From Draconibacterium orientale (lineage in GTDB: Bacteria > Bacteroidota > Bacteroidia > Bacteroidales > UBA1556): DNA of 38,540 nucleotides. This document shows positions 1-7,749 of this stretch, in pieces; the stretch's first letter is position 1; the number at the start of each line of letters is the position of its first letter. The stretch lies in NCBI GenBank assembly GCA_020718275.1, contig DYSI01000012.1, positions 1 through 38,540 on the forward strand, written 5' to 3'. The notes under the pieces are model-generated. The model had not been told where the DNA came from and did not search any database. It worked only from the letters and a program-made list of their open reading frames with translations. The position numbers and the translations under genes are program-made.

Positions 1-783
1 AACATAAACATTCTAGTGTTATCAGTTGTTTATCAAGGGGTCTCCTTTCCGATATTGTTTAGCATGATGGATAAATTCGGAAATTCTTCAACTATAGAAC
101 GTATAGAATTAATGGGCCGATATATCCAATTATTTGGCTCATTATCAATTGATTGTTTATTAGCTGATAGGGAGTTTATTGGTGATGAATGGATAAGATT
201 TCTAAATCTTAATAGAATTCGATATTACATTAGAATTCGAGAGAATTTCAAGGTTATCATCCCTCGAAATGGACATATAATAAAAGCATCTTGGTTATTT
301 AATGGATTAAAAATCAATCAATTTGTTTATTATCCACGAATAGTAAGAGTCAATAATCAGCTATGTTACATTGCAGGTTCAAAGGTGTTTGATAAAAAGG
401 GAGAACCGGAATTGCAAATCATTATATCTTTTAACAAACCAGACCAAGCAGATACTTTATATAAGGAGTGTTGGCAAATTGAAACCGCATTTAGAGCTTT
501 TAAATCAAGTGGTTATAATATTGAAGATACGCATTTGACGGAAATTTAAAGAGTTGAAAAATTATTTACACTAGTCTTGATTGCCTTTGTTTGGGCATAC
601 AAGATTGGTATTTATCTGAACTCTTTGAAGCCAATTCCAATTAAGAAACATGGACGAAAAGCATATAGTTTATTTAAATTTGGATTAAACGCTTTATCTA
701 AAATACTTAATAACAATAATTTAGATGAATTTAAAAAAAATATTGTGATTTTTTTTTGTCATGTACTTAGATATTATTGTTAA
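1..783 (+). mobile_element. IS4-family insertion sequence, partial (left part outside window)
   Basis: The DNA encodes the C-terminal two thirds of an IS4-type DDE transposase that is already open at base 1, so the left end of the element lies outside the window. The right terminal inverted repeat could not be placed because the left partner is not visible. It must lie between about 770 and the DUF3078 gene at 967. Confidence 0.7.
1..783 (+). pseudogene. IS4-family transposase, 5'-truncated by window and inactivated
   Basis: Frame 1 is open from the first base and reads as a DDE transposase: LADREFIGDEW carries the second catalytic Asp, and YKECWQIETAFRAFK is the IS4 signature Y-x2-R-x3-E-x6-K. 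Three lesions are visible. The signature Arg is Cys (codon TGT at about 454-456, one C-to-T change from CGT). An in-frame TAA at 547-549 interrupts the protein, and the same frame continues as RVEKLFTLVLIAFVWAYKIG, a normal continuation of the family. A run of nine T at 749-757 appears one base short: the other frame after it reads FLSCT-stop (ends 770), an ending I know from Bacteroidota IS4 transposases, whereas the present frame runs on to 783. The element is therefore probably dead. The stop and the indel could in principle be sequencing errors, but the Cys change points the same way. Confidence 0.85.
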
Positions 784-871
784 AATTACATTTTTATTTT
801 ATCTTTGCTTACTAAACTGCTTGATTCTAATTAGGCTGCTTTTTGCTAGGTTTTAGGTTTAAAAGTTTTTT

Positions 872-879
872 TACTTTTG
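872..879 (+). promoter_or_regulatory. -7 box TACTTTTG of DUF3078 gene
   Basis: TACTTTTG followed by C matches the Bacteroidota TAnnTTTG consensus, 87 bases before the start at 967. No good TTTG -33 element is seen at the usual distance. A second match, TATCTTTG at 800-807, lies just behind the transposase remnant and could be an outward promoter of the IS. Confidence 0.45.
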
Positions 880-966
880 CCACCTTAATGTATCAGGTTT
901 CAATATTTCAGAATTAATTGAATAATTTAAACAAAAATTAAATTTTACTTACTAAATCTATCAAAC

Positions 967-1944
967 ATGCAAAAAACAATTTTACTCTTTATAGGGTTTA
1001 TCGTGCTATGTAAAATTAGCTATTCTCAAGTGACCGAAGGCGAAACAAAATTACGAACCTTGTCTGTTGATACCACCTTCAAAGGTTGGAAAAAAGCCGG
1101 CGTTTTCTCCGCTAATTTGGCTCAAACTTCCTTGACCAATTGGTCAGCAGGTGGCGAAAACTCCATCTCTGCGAGTAGTTTCTTGTATGTTTTTGCCAAT
1201 TATAAAAAACCTAATAGCTATTGGGACAACTCATTAGACTTAGGATATGGTTTCCTTGCTCAAGGTAAGAGCGATTTTATCAAAACAGATGACAAAATAG
1301 ATTTATTATCGAAATTTGGACAAAAAGCGAAGGATAATTTATATTATACTGCCTTGTTTAATTTCAAAACTCAAATGGCTCCAGGCTATAAAACGATTGA
1401 TGACTCTGTTCTAATTTCCAACCTTTTTGCTCCTGCTTATTTTATTGGTGCACTCGGTTTAGATTATAAGCCAACTAGCAATTTGAGTCTTTTCTTTGCA
1501 CCGGCTACCACAAAATACACTATTGTAAACGACCAGCGTCTTGCTGATTCTGGTTCTTACGGGGTTACTCCAGCTACTTTTGATGCAAATAAAGTGATTC
1601 TTACCCATGGCGAAAAGACTAGATTTGAATTTGGGGGTTATATGCGTTTAATTTTTACTAAAAGTGAATTTAAAAGTGAATTCCTCAAAAACCTTTCCTT
1701 CACTTCTAAACTTGATCTTTTCTCCAATTATATCCTTGAACCTCAAAATATTGATGTTAACTGGGAAAACCTAATTGTGATGAATGTCAATAAATACATT
1801 GTGGTTAGCATTAGTACTCAGCTGATTTACGATAATGATGTTCAAATCGAAGTCGATACCAATGAGGATGGCATTATCGATAAGAAAGGACCACGTATTC
1901 AGTTTAAAGAATTATTAGGCGTAGGCTTGGCTTATAAATTCTAA
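967..1944 (+). CDS. DUF3078 family outer-membrane beta-barrel protein
   Basis: A 325-residue exported protein. Residues 1-20 form a signal peptide (hydrophobic core LLFIGFIVLC, cleavage likely before Gln21). The mature part contains LTNWSAGGENSISAS near residues 56-70, the hallmark of DUF3078 proteins, followed by alternating hydrophobic/polar strands (for example the SLDLGYGFL and LTHGEKTRFEFGGYMRLIF regions) and a C-terminal strand ending LGVGLAYKF. The aromatic last residue fits an outer-membrane barrel. The family is almost confined to Bacteroidota and has no established function. The gene stands alone between the IS remnant and the ETF operon. A hairpin with a following T-run closes it (2056-2114). 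Confidence 0.85.
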   Translation: MQKTILLFIGFIVLCKISYSQVTEGETKLRTLSVDTTFKGWKKAGVFSANLAQTSLTNWSAGGENSISASSFLYVFANYKKPNSYWDNSLDLGYGFLAQGKSDFIKTDDKIDLLSKFGQKAKDNLYYTALFNFKTQMAPGYKTIDDSVLISNLFAPAYFIGALGLDYKPTSNLSLFFAPATTKYTIVNDQRLADSGSYGVTPATFDANKVILTHGEKTRFEFGGYMRLIFTKSEFKSEFLKNLSFTSKLDLFSNYILEPQNIDVNWENLIVMNVNKYIVVSISTQLIYDNDVQIEVDTNEDGIIDKKGPRIQFKELLGVGLAYKF

Positions 1945-2055
1945 TTTGACCACTTAATCATTTTTTAAGGTCATAGAATCGTCCTACTGTTTTTTTTTGT
2001 TCAATCAAAATGCATTAATCGATTCTATTTCCTCAAACTGAGATATTGTTGAATT

Positions 2056-2114
2056 GCCAATAATTTATTTTACTTCTAATCAGAAGATTATAAACTATTG
2101 GCATTCTCTTTTTT
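2056..2114 (+). terminator. Probable rho-independent terminator of DUF3078 gene
   Basis: GCCAATA (2056-2062) pairs with TATTGGC (2096-2102). Inside it TTTAT pairs with ATAAA and CTTCT with AGAAG, giving a long interrupted stem. T-rich sequence with six T at 2109-2114 follows. The stem is AT-rich, so strength is uncertain. Confidence 0.5.
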
Positions 2115-2202
2115 CTTAATTTTCTAAGGGTTTCTTCTCTTGAAGCTTTTTGAAATGACAGCTAGAATAAAGTTTAACAAATGAGGTTAAACAATAAAAG
2201 GA

Positions 2203-2232
2203 CTTGCTCCTCTAGTTTTTTGTTTATTTTTG
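2203..2232 (+). promoter_or_regulatory. Promoter of etfB operon
   Basis: The -7 box TATTTTTG (2225-2232, followed by C) is preceded by CTTG (2203-2206), a three-of-four match to the -33 TTTG, with 18 bases between. It lies about 85 bases upstream of etfB. Confidence 0.55.
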
Positions 2233-2316
2233 CCCGTCTTTTTGGTTATAAAATGATGGCAAACATCATCTATATCGTTGATTATTAATTGAATATACTA
2301 AATATATAAAATTACT

Positions 2317-3189
2317 ATGAGTTTTAAAATACTAGTATTGGCAAAACAAGTTCCGGATACGCGCAATGTTGGCAAAGATGCCATGAAAGCCGATGGGACA
2401 GTCAATCGCGCTGCATTGGCAGCGATTTTCAATCCTGAGGACTTGAATGCCCTCGAATTTGCCCTTAGAGTTAAGGATCAAAAACCAGGTGCTGAAATTA
2501 CCATTGTCACCATGGGACCTCCTCGTGCTGCCGAAATTATCCGCGAAGGTTTATATCGAGGAGCCGATCATGGCGTTTTGATTACCGATCGTAAATTTGC
2601 CGGCTCAGATACTTTAGCAACCTCCTATGCTCTTTCATTAGCAGTTAAAAAATTAGCTCCCTTCAATTTGGTAGTAGCTGGTAGACAAGCAATTGATGGC
2701 GACACCGCTCAAGTTGGTCCGCAAGTGGCCGAAAAAGTTAATATTCCTCAAATAACATATGCCGAAGAATTTGTTGGATTTAATGGAGATAAATTGCAGA
2801 TAAAACGACGTTTGGAACGCGGGGTAGAAGTATTGGAATCGCCTTGTCCAGTTCTGGTTACGGTTCATTCGAGTGCTGCCGCCTGCCGTGTCCGAAATGC
2901 AAAGCTGCTCATGAAATATAAGCACGCCAAAACCGATATCGAATTACAAGAATTGAGCGAAGATTATTGGCAGATTTTCGAGAATAGACCCTATCTGAAA
3001 CTTATTCAATGGTCGGTGGAAGATCTTCAGGCTGACGAAGAATTACTGGGTTTGAATGGATCGCCTACTAAAGTGAAAACAATTGAAAACGTGGTTTTTA
3101 CACAAAAAGATTCGCTCAAAATGGGTGCTTCAGATGGCGAAATCAACAAATTAATGAAAAGTTTAATCAGCAGCCATGTTTTGGGTTAG
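2317..3189 (+). CDS. etfB: Electron transfer flavoprotein subunit beta (FixA family)
   Basis: The 290-residue protein starts MSFKILVLAKQVPDTRNVGKDAMKADG after a clear promoter. Typical ETF-beta elements are the N-terminal nucleotide-binding strand, NRAALAAIFNPEDLNALEFAL, EIIREGLYRGADHG, AGRQAIDGDTAQVGPQVAE (near residues 129-147) and the recognition-loop segment LESPCPVLVTVHSSAAACRVRNAKLLMKYK. Together with EtfA it forms a heterodimer in the cytoplasm that takes electrons from acyl-CoA dehydrogenase. It is about 30 residues longer than classic ETF-beta (about 255), as is usual for the FixA-like form in Bacteroidales. It is the first gene of a three-gene operon, with etfA 15 bases after the stop. 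The sequence alone does not show whether this ETF bifurcates electrons. Confidence 0.95.
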   Translation: MSFKILVLAKQVPDTRNVGKDAMKADGTVNRAALAAIFNPEDLNALEFALRVKDQKPGAEITIVTMGPPRAAEIIREGLYRGADHGVLITDRKFAGSDTLATSYALSLAVKKLAPFNLVVAGRQAIDGDTAQVGPQVAEKVNIPQITYAEEFVGFNGDKLQIKRRLERGVEVLESPCPVLVTVHSSAAACRVRNAKLLMKYKHAKTDIELQELSEDYWQIFENRPYLKLIQWSVEDLQADEELLGLNGSPTKVKTIENVVFTQKDSLKMGASDGEINKLMKSLISSHVLG

Positions 3190-3204
3190 CATAAATTGAG
3201 AACG

Positions 3205-4230
3205 ATGGAAAAAAATATATTCGTTTATTGTGAAATTACCGAGGAAGGTCATATTGCTGATGTGAGTCTTGAGCTATGCTCAAAGGGCTATAAATTGGCA
3301 AAAGAGTTGAAAGTAAAATTGGAAGCCATTGTGGTTGGAAGCCAGCTCGATATGGTGGTGGAGGAATTAACTCCTTATGGTATTGACACACTCTATTTAG
3401 CAGATGCCAAAGGCTTATTTCCTTACCTTACTTTACCTCATTTCAAAATTGTAAGTCAAGTAATCGCTGAAAATAAGGCAGATATCGTGCTATTTGGAGC
3501 CACTTCTATTGGACGTGATTTGGCGCCACGGGTGGCTTCAAAACTTAAATGTGGCCTAACCGCTGATTGCACTGCCCTCGAGTTCGGTGATCATTATGTC
3601 AAAAAAACTGACACGACCTATAAAAACTTACTCTACCAAATTCGTCCCGCTTTTGGTGGAAATATCGTGGCTACGATTATCAATCCTGATATGCATCCTC
3701 AAATGGCAACTGTGCGCGAGGGCGTAATGAAAAAGGAAACCGTGAAATCTCCTTCAAAACCTAAAGTGATACACTTGGAGGTGGATAAATATCTAAGTGA
3801 TGAGGATTTTATAATTAGCATTCTCGAAAGGCATATCGAAGCGCCAAAAGTGAATATCAAAGGGGCTCAAATTATTGTGGCAGGTGGCTATGGAGTTGGT
3901 TCAAGTGAAAATTTTAAATTACTTTTTGACTTGGCAGAAGCCATTGGGGGTGAAGTTGGGGCAACGAGAGCAGCAGTGGACGCAGGTTTCATTGGTCACG
4001 AACGCCAAATTGGACAAACTGGAATTACCGTGCGCCCTAAATTGTATATTGCTTGCGGTGTCTCAGGTGCTGTGCAGCATCGCGCTGGTATGGATCAATC
4101 TGCTCAAATTATCTCCATTAATACCGATCCAAATGCCCCAATTACCCATATCGCTGATTACAATATCTTAGGTTCCGTGGAAGAGGTAATCCCTAAAATG
4201 ATAAAGTACTATAGGCAAAATTCAAAATAG
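3205..4230 (+). CDS. etfA: Electron transfer flavoprotein subunit alpha (FixB family)
   Basis: A 341-residue ETF-alpha read from ATG 3205. An in-frame TTG at 3196 would add only MRT and is less likely. The N-terminal half is the ETF domain (FVYCEITEEGHIADVSLEL; LFGATSIGRDLAPRVASKLKCGLTADCTALE). The C-terminal half is the FAD-binding domain: VAGGYGVGSSENFKLLFDLAE, VGATRAAVDAGFI and the family signature LYIACGVSGAVQHRAGM, then APITHIADYNILGSVEEVIP. It binds FAD and passes electrons from the acyl-CoA dehydrogenase encoded 24 bases downstream to the membrane or another acceptor. No ETF:quinone oxidoreductase gene lies in the window. Confidence 0.95.
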   Translation: MEKNIFVYCEITEEGHIADVSLELCSKGYKLAKELKVKLEAIVVGSQLDMVVEELTPYGIDTLYLADAKGLFPYLTLPHFKIVSQVIAENKADIVLFGATSIGRDLAPRVASKLKCGLTADCTALEFGDHYVKKTDTTYKNLLYQIRPAFGGNIVATIINPDMHPQMATVREGVMKKETVKSPSKPKVIHLEVDKYLSDEDFIISILERHIEAPKVNIKGAQIIVAGGYGVGSSENFKLLFDLAEAIGGEVGATRAAVDAGFIGHERQIGQTGITVRPKLYIACGVSGAVQHRAGMDQSAQIISINTDPNAPITHIADYNILGSVEEVIPKMIKYYRQNSK

Positions 4231-4254
4231 TATAAATAATTGATATAGAATATA

Positions 4255-5958
4255 ATGGCAAATTATTATAACGATAACGAACATTTAAAATTCCACTTAA
4301 ATCATCCACTGATGAAACGAATTGTGGAGTTGAAAGAAGATAATTTCAAAGATAAAAACCTATATGATTATGCCCCGCTTGATTTTGAAGATGCGATGGA
4401 TAATTACGATAAAGTTCTTGAAATTATAGGTGAAATTTCTGGAGATATTATGGCACCAAATGCCGAAGAAGTTGATCATTTCGGCCCTGAACTTATTCAT
4501 AATCACGTAAAATACGCGCGCGGAACACAAGAAAATCTCGACGCCATCATTCAGTCTAAATTATTTGGTATGTCGCTACCACGCGAATATGGCGGACTTA
4601 ACTTTCCCATTGTTCCCTATGTGATGTCGGCAGAAATAGTGAGTCGTGCCGACGCTGGTTTTGCCAATATCTGGGGATTGCAAGATTGTGCTGAAACAAT
4701 CCATGAATTTGCATCCGAAGAAATGAAAACTAAATATTTACCACGTTTTAACGAGGGTGCTACCGCAGCAATGGATTTAACAGAACCTGATGCGGGCTCT
4801 GATTTGCAGGCGGTTATGCTAAAAGCGCATTTCGATGAGAAACAGGGCGTTTGGCTACTTAATGGCGTTAAACGCTTTATCACCAATGGCGATGCTGACA
4901 TTTCATTGGTCTTGGCCCGTACCGAAGATGGTTCGCAAGATGCTCGCGGATTGTCACTTTTTGTTTACGATAAGAAGAAAGACGCGATGAAAGTGCGTCG
5001 TATCGAAAATAAACTCGGCATAAAAGGTTCGCCAACTTGCGAACTCGTTTTTAAGGATGCGCCTGCCGAAATTATCGGTGATAGGAAGTTTGGCTTGATT
5101 ACTTATGTGATGTCTTTGATGAACTCTGCCCGTTTAGGGGTTGGTTCTCAGTCTGTTGGTATTGCAGAGGCTGCTTATCACGAAGCTTTGAAATATGCAA
5201 ATGAAAGAGCTCAATTTGGAAAACCGATTATCAAGTTTCCAGCAGTATACGAAATGTTGAGTAATATGCGGGCTAAAACTGATGGAATTCGATCCATGCT
5301 TTACGAAACTGCCCGCTATGTGGATATGTACAAAATCTACGAACAAATCGCTAAGAAACGGAAACTTAGCGCTGATGAGCGTAAAGAAATGAAGTATTAC
5401 CAAAAATATGCAGATCTATTTACCCCAGTGCTTAAACTGTTTTCGAGTGAATATTGCAACCAAATTGCTTACGATTCGCTCCAAATTCATGGCGGTACTG
5501 GCTATATGAAGGATTTTAGTATCGAACGTATTTTTAGAGATGCCCGTATTACTAATATTTATGAAGGAACTAGCCAATTGCAAGTGGTGGCTGCCATCAG
5601 AGGGGTTGGTAATAAATCATACCTAAAACGGATCAAGGAGTTTGAAGAAATTGAAGTGCTGCCAGAACTGGATTATCTAAAGAAAATTTTGCAGAAATTG
5701 ACAAGCCACTTTGCTGGAATTACAGCTAAAGTATATGATGAAAATGATGAGGAATATATTGATTTTCATGCTCGTAGGCTTGTAGAGATTGCTGGTTATA
5801 TTCTCATCGGTTATTTGCTGATGCATGATGCAAATCTTGATTTGAAATATCGTAAGTCTGCCGATATTTTTATTCGCATGGCTAGAGCCGAAATAACCCG
5901 AAATATTAGCTATATCAATAATTTCAGTCCACGAGATATTTCGGATTTTAAAATGTAG
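4255..5958 (+). CDS. Acyl-CoA dehydrogenase with C-terminal extension
   Basis: This 567-residue flavoprotein oxidises acyl-CoA to trans-2-enoyl-CoA and hands electrons to the ETF encoded just upstream. Visible motifs are the FAD/substrate segment DLTEPDAGSDLQAV, then FITNGDADISLVLART, the helix ARLGVGSQSVGIAEAAYHEAL, the QIHGGTGYMKDFSIERIFRDAR segment, and IYEGTSQLQVVA. In that last segment Glu437 of YEGT is the catalytic base position of medium-chain-type enzymes. It is about 190 residues longer than MCAD. The extra C-terminal segment (from about residue 450) corresponds to that of bacterial large ACADs. The FixA-FixB-ACAD order is a recurring Bacteroidales arrangement. Chain-length specificity cannot be read from the sequence. 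A strong terminator follows. Confidence 0.93.
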   Translation: MANYYNDNEHLKFHLNHPLMKRIVELKEDNFKDKNLYDYAPLDFEDAMDNYDKVLEIIGEISGDIMAPNAEEVDHFGPELIHNHVKYARGTQENLDAIIQSKLFGMSLPREYGGLNFPIVPYVMSAEIVSRADAGFANIWGLQDCAETIHEFASEEMKTKYLPRFNEGATAAMDLTEPDAGSDLQAVMLKAHFDEKQGVWLLNGVKRFITNGDADISLVLARTEDGSQDARGLSLFVYDKKKDAMKVRRIENKLGIKGSPTCELVFKDAPAEIIGDRKFGLITYVMSLMNSARLGVGSQSVGIAEAAYHEALKYANERAQFGKPIIKFPAVYEMLSNMRAKTDGIRSMLYETARYVDMYKIYEQIAKKRKLSADERKEMKYYQKYADLFTPVLKLFSSEYCNQIAYDSLQIHGGTGYMKDFSIERIFRDARITNIYEGTSQLQVVAAIRGVGNKSYLKRIKEFEEIEVLPELDYLKKILQKLTSHFAGITAKVYDENDEEYIDFHARRLVEIAGYILIGYLLMHDANLDLKYRKSADIFIRMARAEITRNISYINNFSPRDISDFKM

Positions 5959-6003
5959 TTTTATAGCTTATTTATTTATTATAATAATTTTTAACCTATT
6001 AAT

Positions 6004-6043
6004 AATCAGTGCGACTAAGTAGTTTTTCGCACTGATTTTTTTT
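6004..6043 (+). terminator. Rho-independent terminator of etfB-etfA-ACAD operon
   Basis: A perfect 11-bp stem AATCAGTGCGA (6004-6014) / TCGCACTGATT (6027-6037) with a 12-base loop is followed by TTTTTT to 6043. It sits 45 bases after the acyl-CoA dehydrogenase stop codon. Confidence 0.92.
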
Positions 6044-6139
6044 AGAGCTTCTTACGTTTTATTTTCATTAACTGAGCTTGCTTACTATTCCTTATGAAGT
6101 TTGTTATTCGGGCTTATGGCTTTGTTTTGGTTCTTCTTT

Positions 6140-6173
6140 TTTGGCAAACACTTAATCATTTTATTTATTTTTG
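6140..6173 (+). promoter_or_regulatory. Promoter of lipase gene
   Basis: TTTG (6140-6143) and TATTTTTG (6166-6173) are 22 bases apart, close to the Bacteroidota -33/-7 arrangement. The leader to ATG 6322 would be about 145 bases. Apart from this and the terminator before it, nothing was seen in 5959-6321. Confidence 0.5.
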
Positions 6174-6321
6174 TTGTCAAATCTGTATCGAACAATTGGT
6201 TGGAGGTATTTATCGCTAACCTATTTTCACGTTTAAGATTTGATTGATAGGATGCATTTAGGAATTTTTTTTCGTTCCTCTCATTTTGTCTTTGGTTTGT
6301 AGCGTTTTAAAATTGTACTTC

Positions 6322-7491
6322 ATGAAGCTATTTTTTCTATTAGCCATATTATTACTGTTTAGGACTACTCGTGCTCAGTTTGCTGAAGGATTTTCTTCCG
6401 CCGAAGCAATTGAAATGATGGCACTTAACAATAGTTTCACTTTCCGAAAGGTCTTCAACGAAGATTCATCAATTATTCCTTCACATTACGTTCGTTTTTA
6501 TAAAAGCGGAATGCTTGGTTTGGACAATCAGTTTCAAATTTGGATATCCGAAAAGGTAGCGGTTATTAGTTTTCGAGGTTCAACGGATGATAAAATAAGC
6601 TGGCTTGCTAATTTATATTCGGCCATGATTCCTGCAAGTGCTGAGATGGTGCTTCCTGGGGGCGATAAAGTTCCGTATTGCCTAGCAAAGGATACTGCTG
6701 CGCATGTTCACGCTGGTTGGACTCTTGGATTGATGTTTATGGTGAACGACTTGAGCTATCATATCCAAAACTTGTATAAGCTTAATATTCATCATTTTAT
6801 TTTTACGGGTCACAGTCAAGGGGCGGCGATTGCGCATCTTGCTCGTGCTTATTTCGAGAATCTTTCTCCAGCAATAATTCCTTCGGATATTTACTTTAAA
6901 ACCTATGCCTTTGCCTGTCCGATGCCTGGCAATAAGGCTTTTGCAGCAGAATATAGGTCGAGATATGCTGCTAATCAGTCTAGTTTTACAATCAATAATA
7001 CCAATGATATAATTACTACCATGCCGGTTGCTTTGTATAATGGTAAGTTGTTGAACGTAAATGAATTAATGGACTTGTTTACTAATAACGAAGCAAATAT
7101 TCCAAAACTCTTGGCCATTCGTGCACTAACTAAGATTTTTATCAAAGAGCCTGATTTATACTATGTTAATAAAGCGGGATATGATATTGAAAAACAAATA
7201 GAGAAATCAATTGGTGAAATCCAAATGCCGCCTTATTTATCTGATCAGTCGTACACAGGGATCGAAAATAAAATGCTTATCGGGCCTTTTGAGGATGTAT
7301 TGGCTCCTTTAATTGCTGATAGTATTAACTTAGATTCGCTTCGCAAAACACCTTTTTATGCTCACAACCTCGATATTCAAACTGGAAGTATGAATCAACA
7401 TAAGCCCTTTAATTATTATTTGTTTATGCTAAAGACTTACCAACCTGCTAGGTATGAGCTTGTAAAATTTAGATATCGCATTATCGATTAA
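6322..7491 (+). CDS. Secreted class 3 lipase-like alpha/beta hydrolase
   Basis: The protein is 389 residues from ATG 6322. A longer TTG-initiated frame from 6286 would bury the signal peptide, so the inner start is preferred. Signal peptide: MKLFFLLAILLLFRTTRA, cleavage before Gln19. Lipase class 3 (Pfam Lipase_3) features: AVISFRGSTDD (oxyanion region, about 80-90), the nucleophile elbow FTGHSQGAAIAHLA with Ser165, TNDIITTMP with Asp229 as the probable acid, and His360 in MNQHKPFNYY as the probable base. It likely hydrolyses acylglycerols or other esters in the periplasm or outside the cell; the substrate is unknown. The gene stands alone with its own promoter, tail to tail with the metalloprotease gene. 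No clear terminator was found in 7492-7749. Confidence 0.85.
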   Translation: MKLFFLLAILLLFRTTRAQFAEGFSSAEAIEMMALNNSFTFRKVFNEDSSIIPSHYVRFYKSGMLGLDNQFQIWISEKVAVISFRGSTDDKISWLANLYSAMIPASAEMVLPGGDKVPYCLAKDTAAHVHAGWTLGLMFMVNDLSYHIQNLYKLNIHHFIFTGHSQGAAIAHLARAYFENLSPAIIPSDIYFKTYAFACPMPGNKAFAAEYRSRYAANQSSFTINNTNDIITTMPVALYNGKLLNVNELMDLFTNNEANIPKLLAIRALTKIFIKEPDLYYVNKAGYDIEKQIEKSIGEIQMPPYLSDQSYTGIENKMLIGPFEDVLAPLIADSINLDSLRKTPFYAHNLDIQTGSMNQHKPFNYYLFMLKTYQPARYELVKFRYRIID

Positions 7492-7749
7492 TTCCTAAAA
7501 CCTTTCTTAGGACTTTACATTGATGAAATTCTAAAATGAGGGTTTCGTGGTAGTTTTTATTTTTCACCCTGACTTTTAGACGTTTCAAAAATATTTCCTT
7601 GTAATCGCATCAGTGACTTCAGATGAGTCGTTTAAATTTTTATTAATGTATCTACTATTTCTTGCTGTAAATCATGGAGGTGCTTTTCTTAGACTAAGTT
7701 TTCTGAGATGATTTTATAAAATAGAATCGATTGGGTAAAAGTTTGAAAA

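Larger units (their letters stand above)
1945..2316. other. Intergenic region, 372 bp
   Basis: No gene is supported. It holds the 3' hairpins of the DUF3078 gene and the promoter of etfB. Besides the hairpin annotated separately, TGACC (1947-1951) can pair with GGTCA (1969-1973), with an internal TTAA/TTAA pairing, followed by a T8 run at 1990-1997. This could be a first, weaker terminator. Confidence 0.5.

Noticed and set aside
2653-2925. 90-codon antisense frame inside etfB
   Set aside because: Shadow of a strongly conserved gene; no promoter, no recognisable domain.
7493-7512. Hairpin after the lipase gene (TCCTAA/TTAGGA)
   Set aside because: Only a 6-bp AT-rich stem with no T-run, too weak to call a terminator.
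7687-7720. CTTAGACTAAG and ATTTTATAAAAT palindromes after the metalloprotease gene
   Set aside because: The palindromes have no usable loop or following T-run, so they are not convincing terminators.
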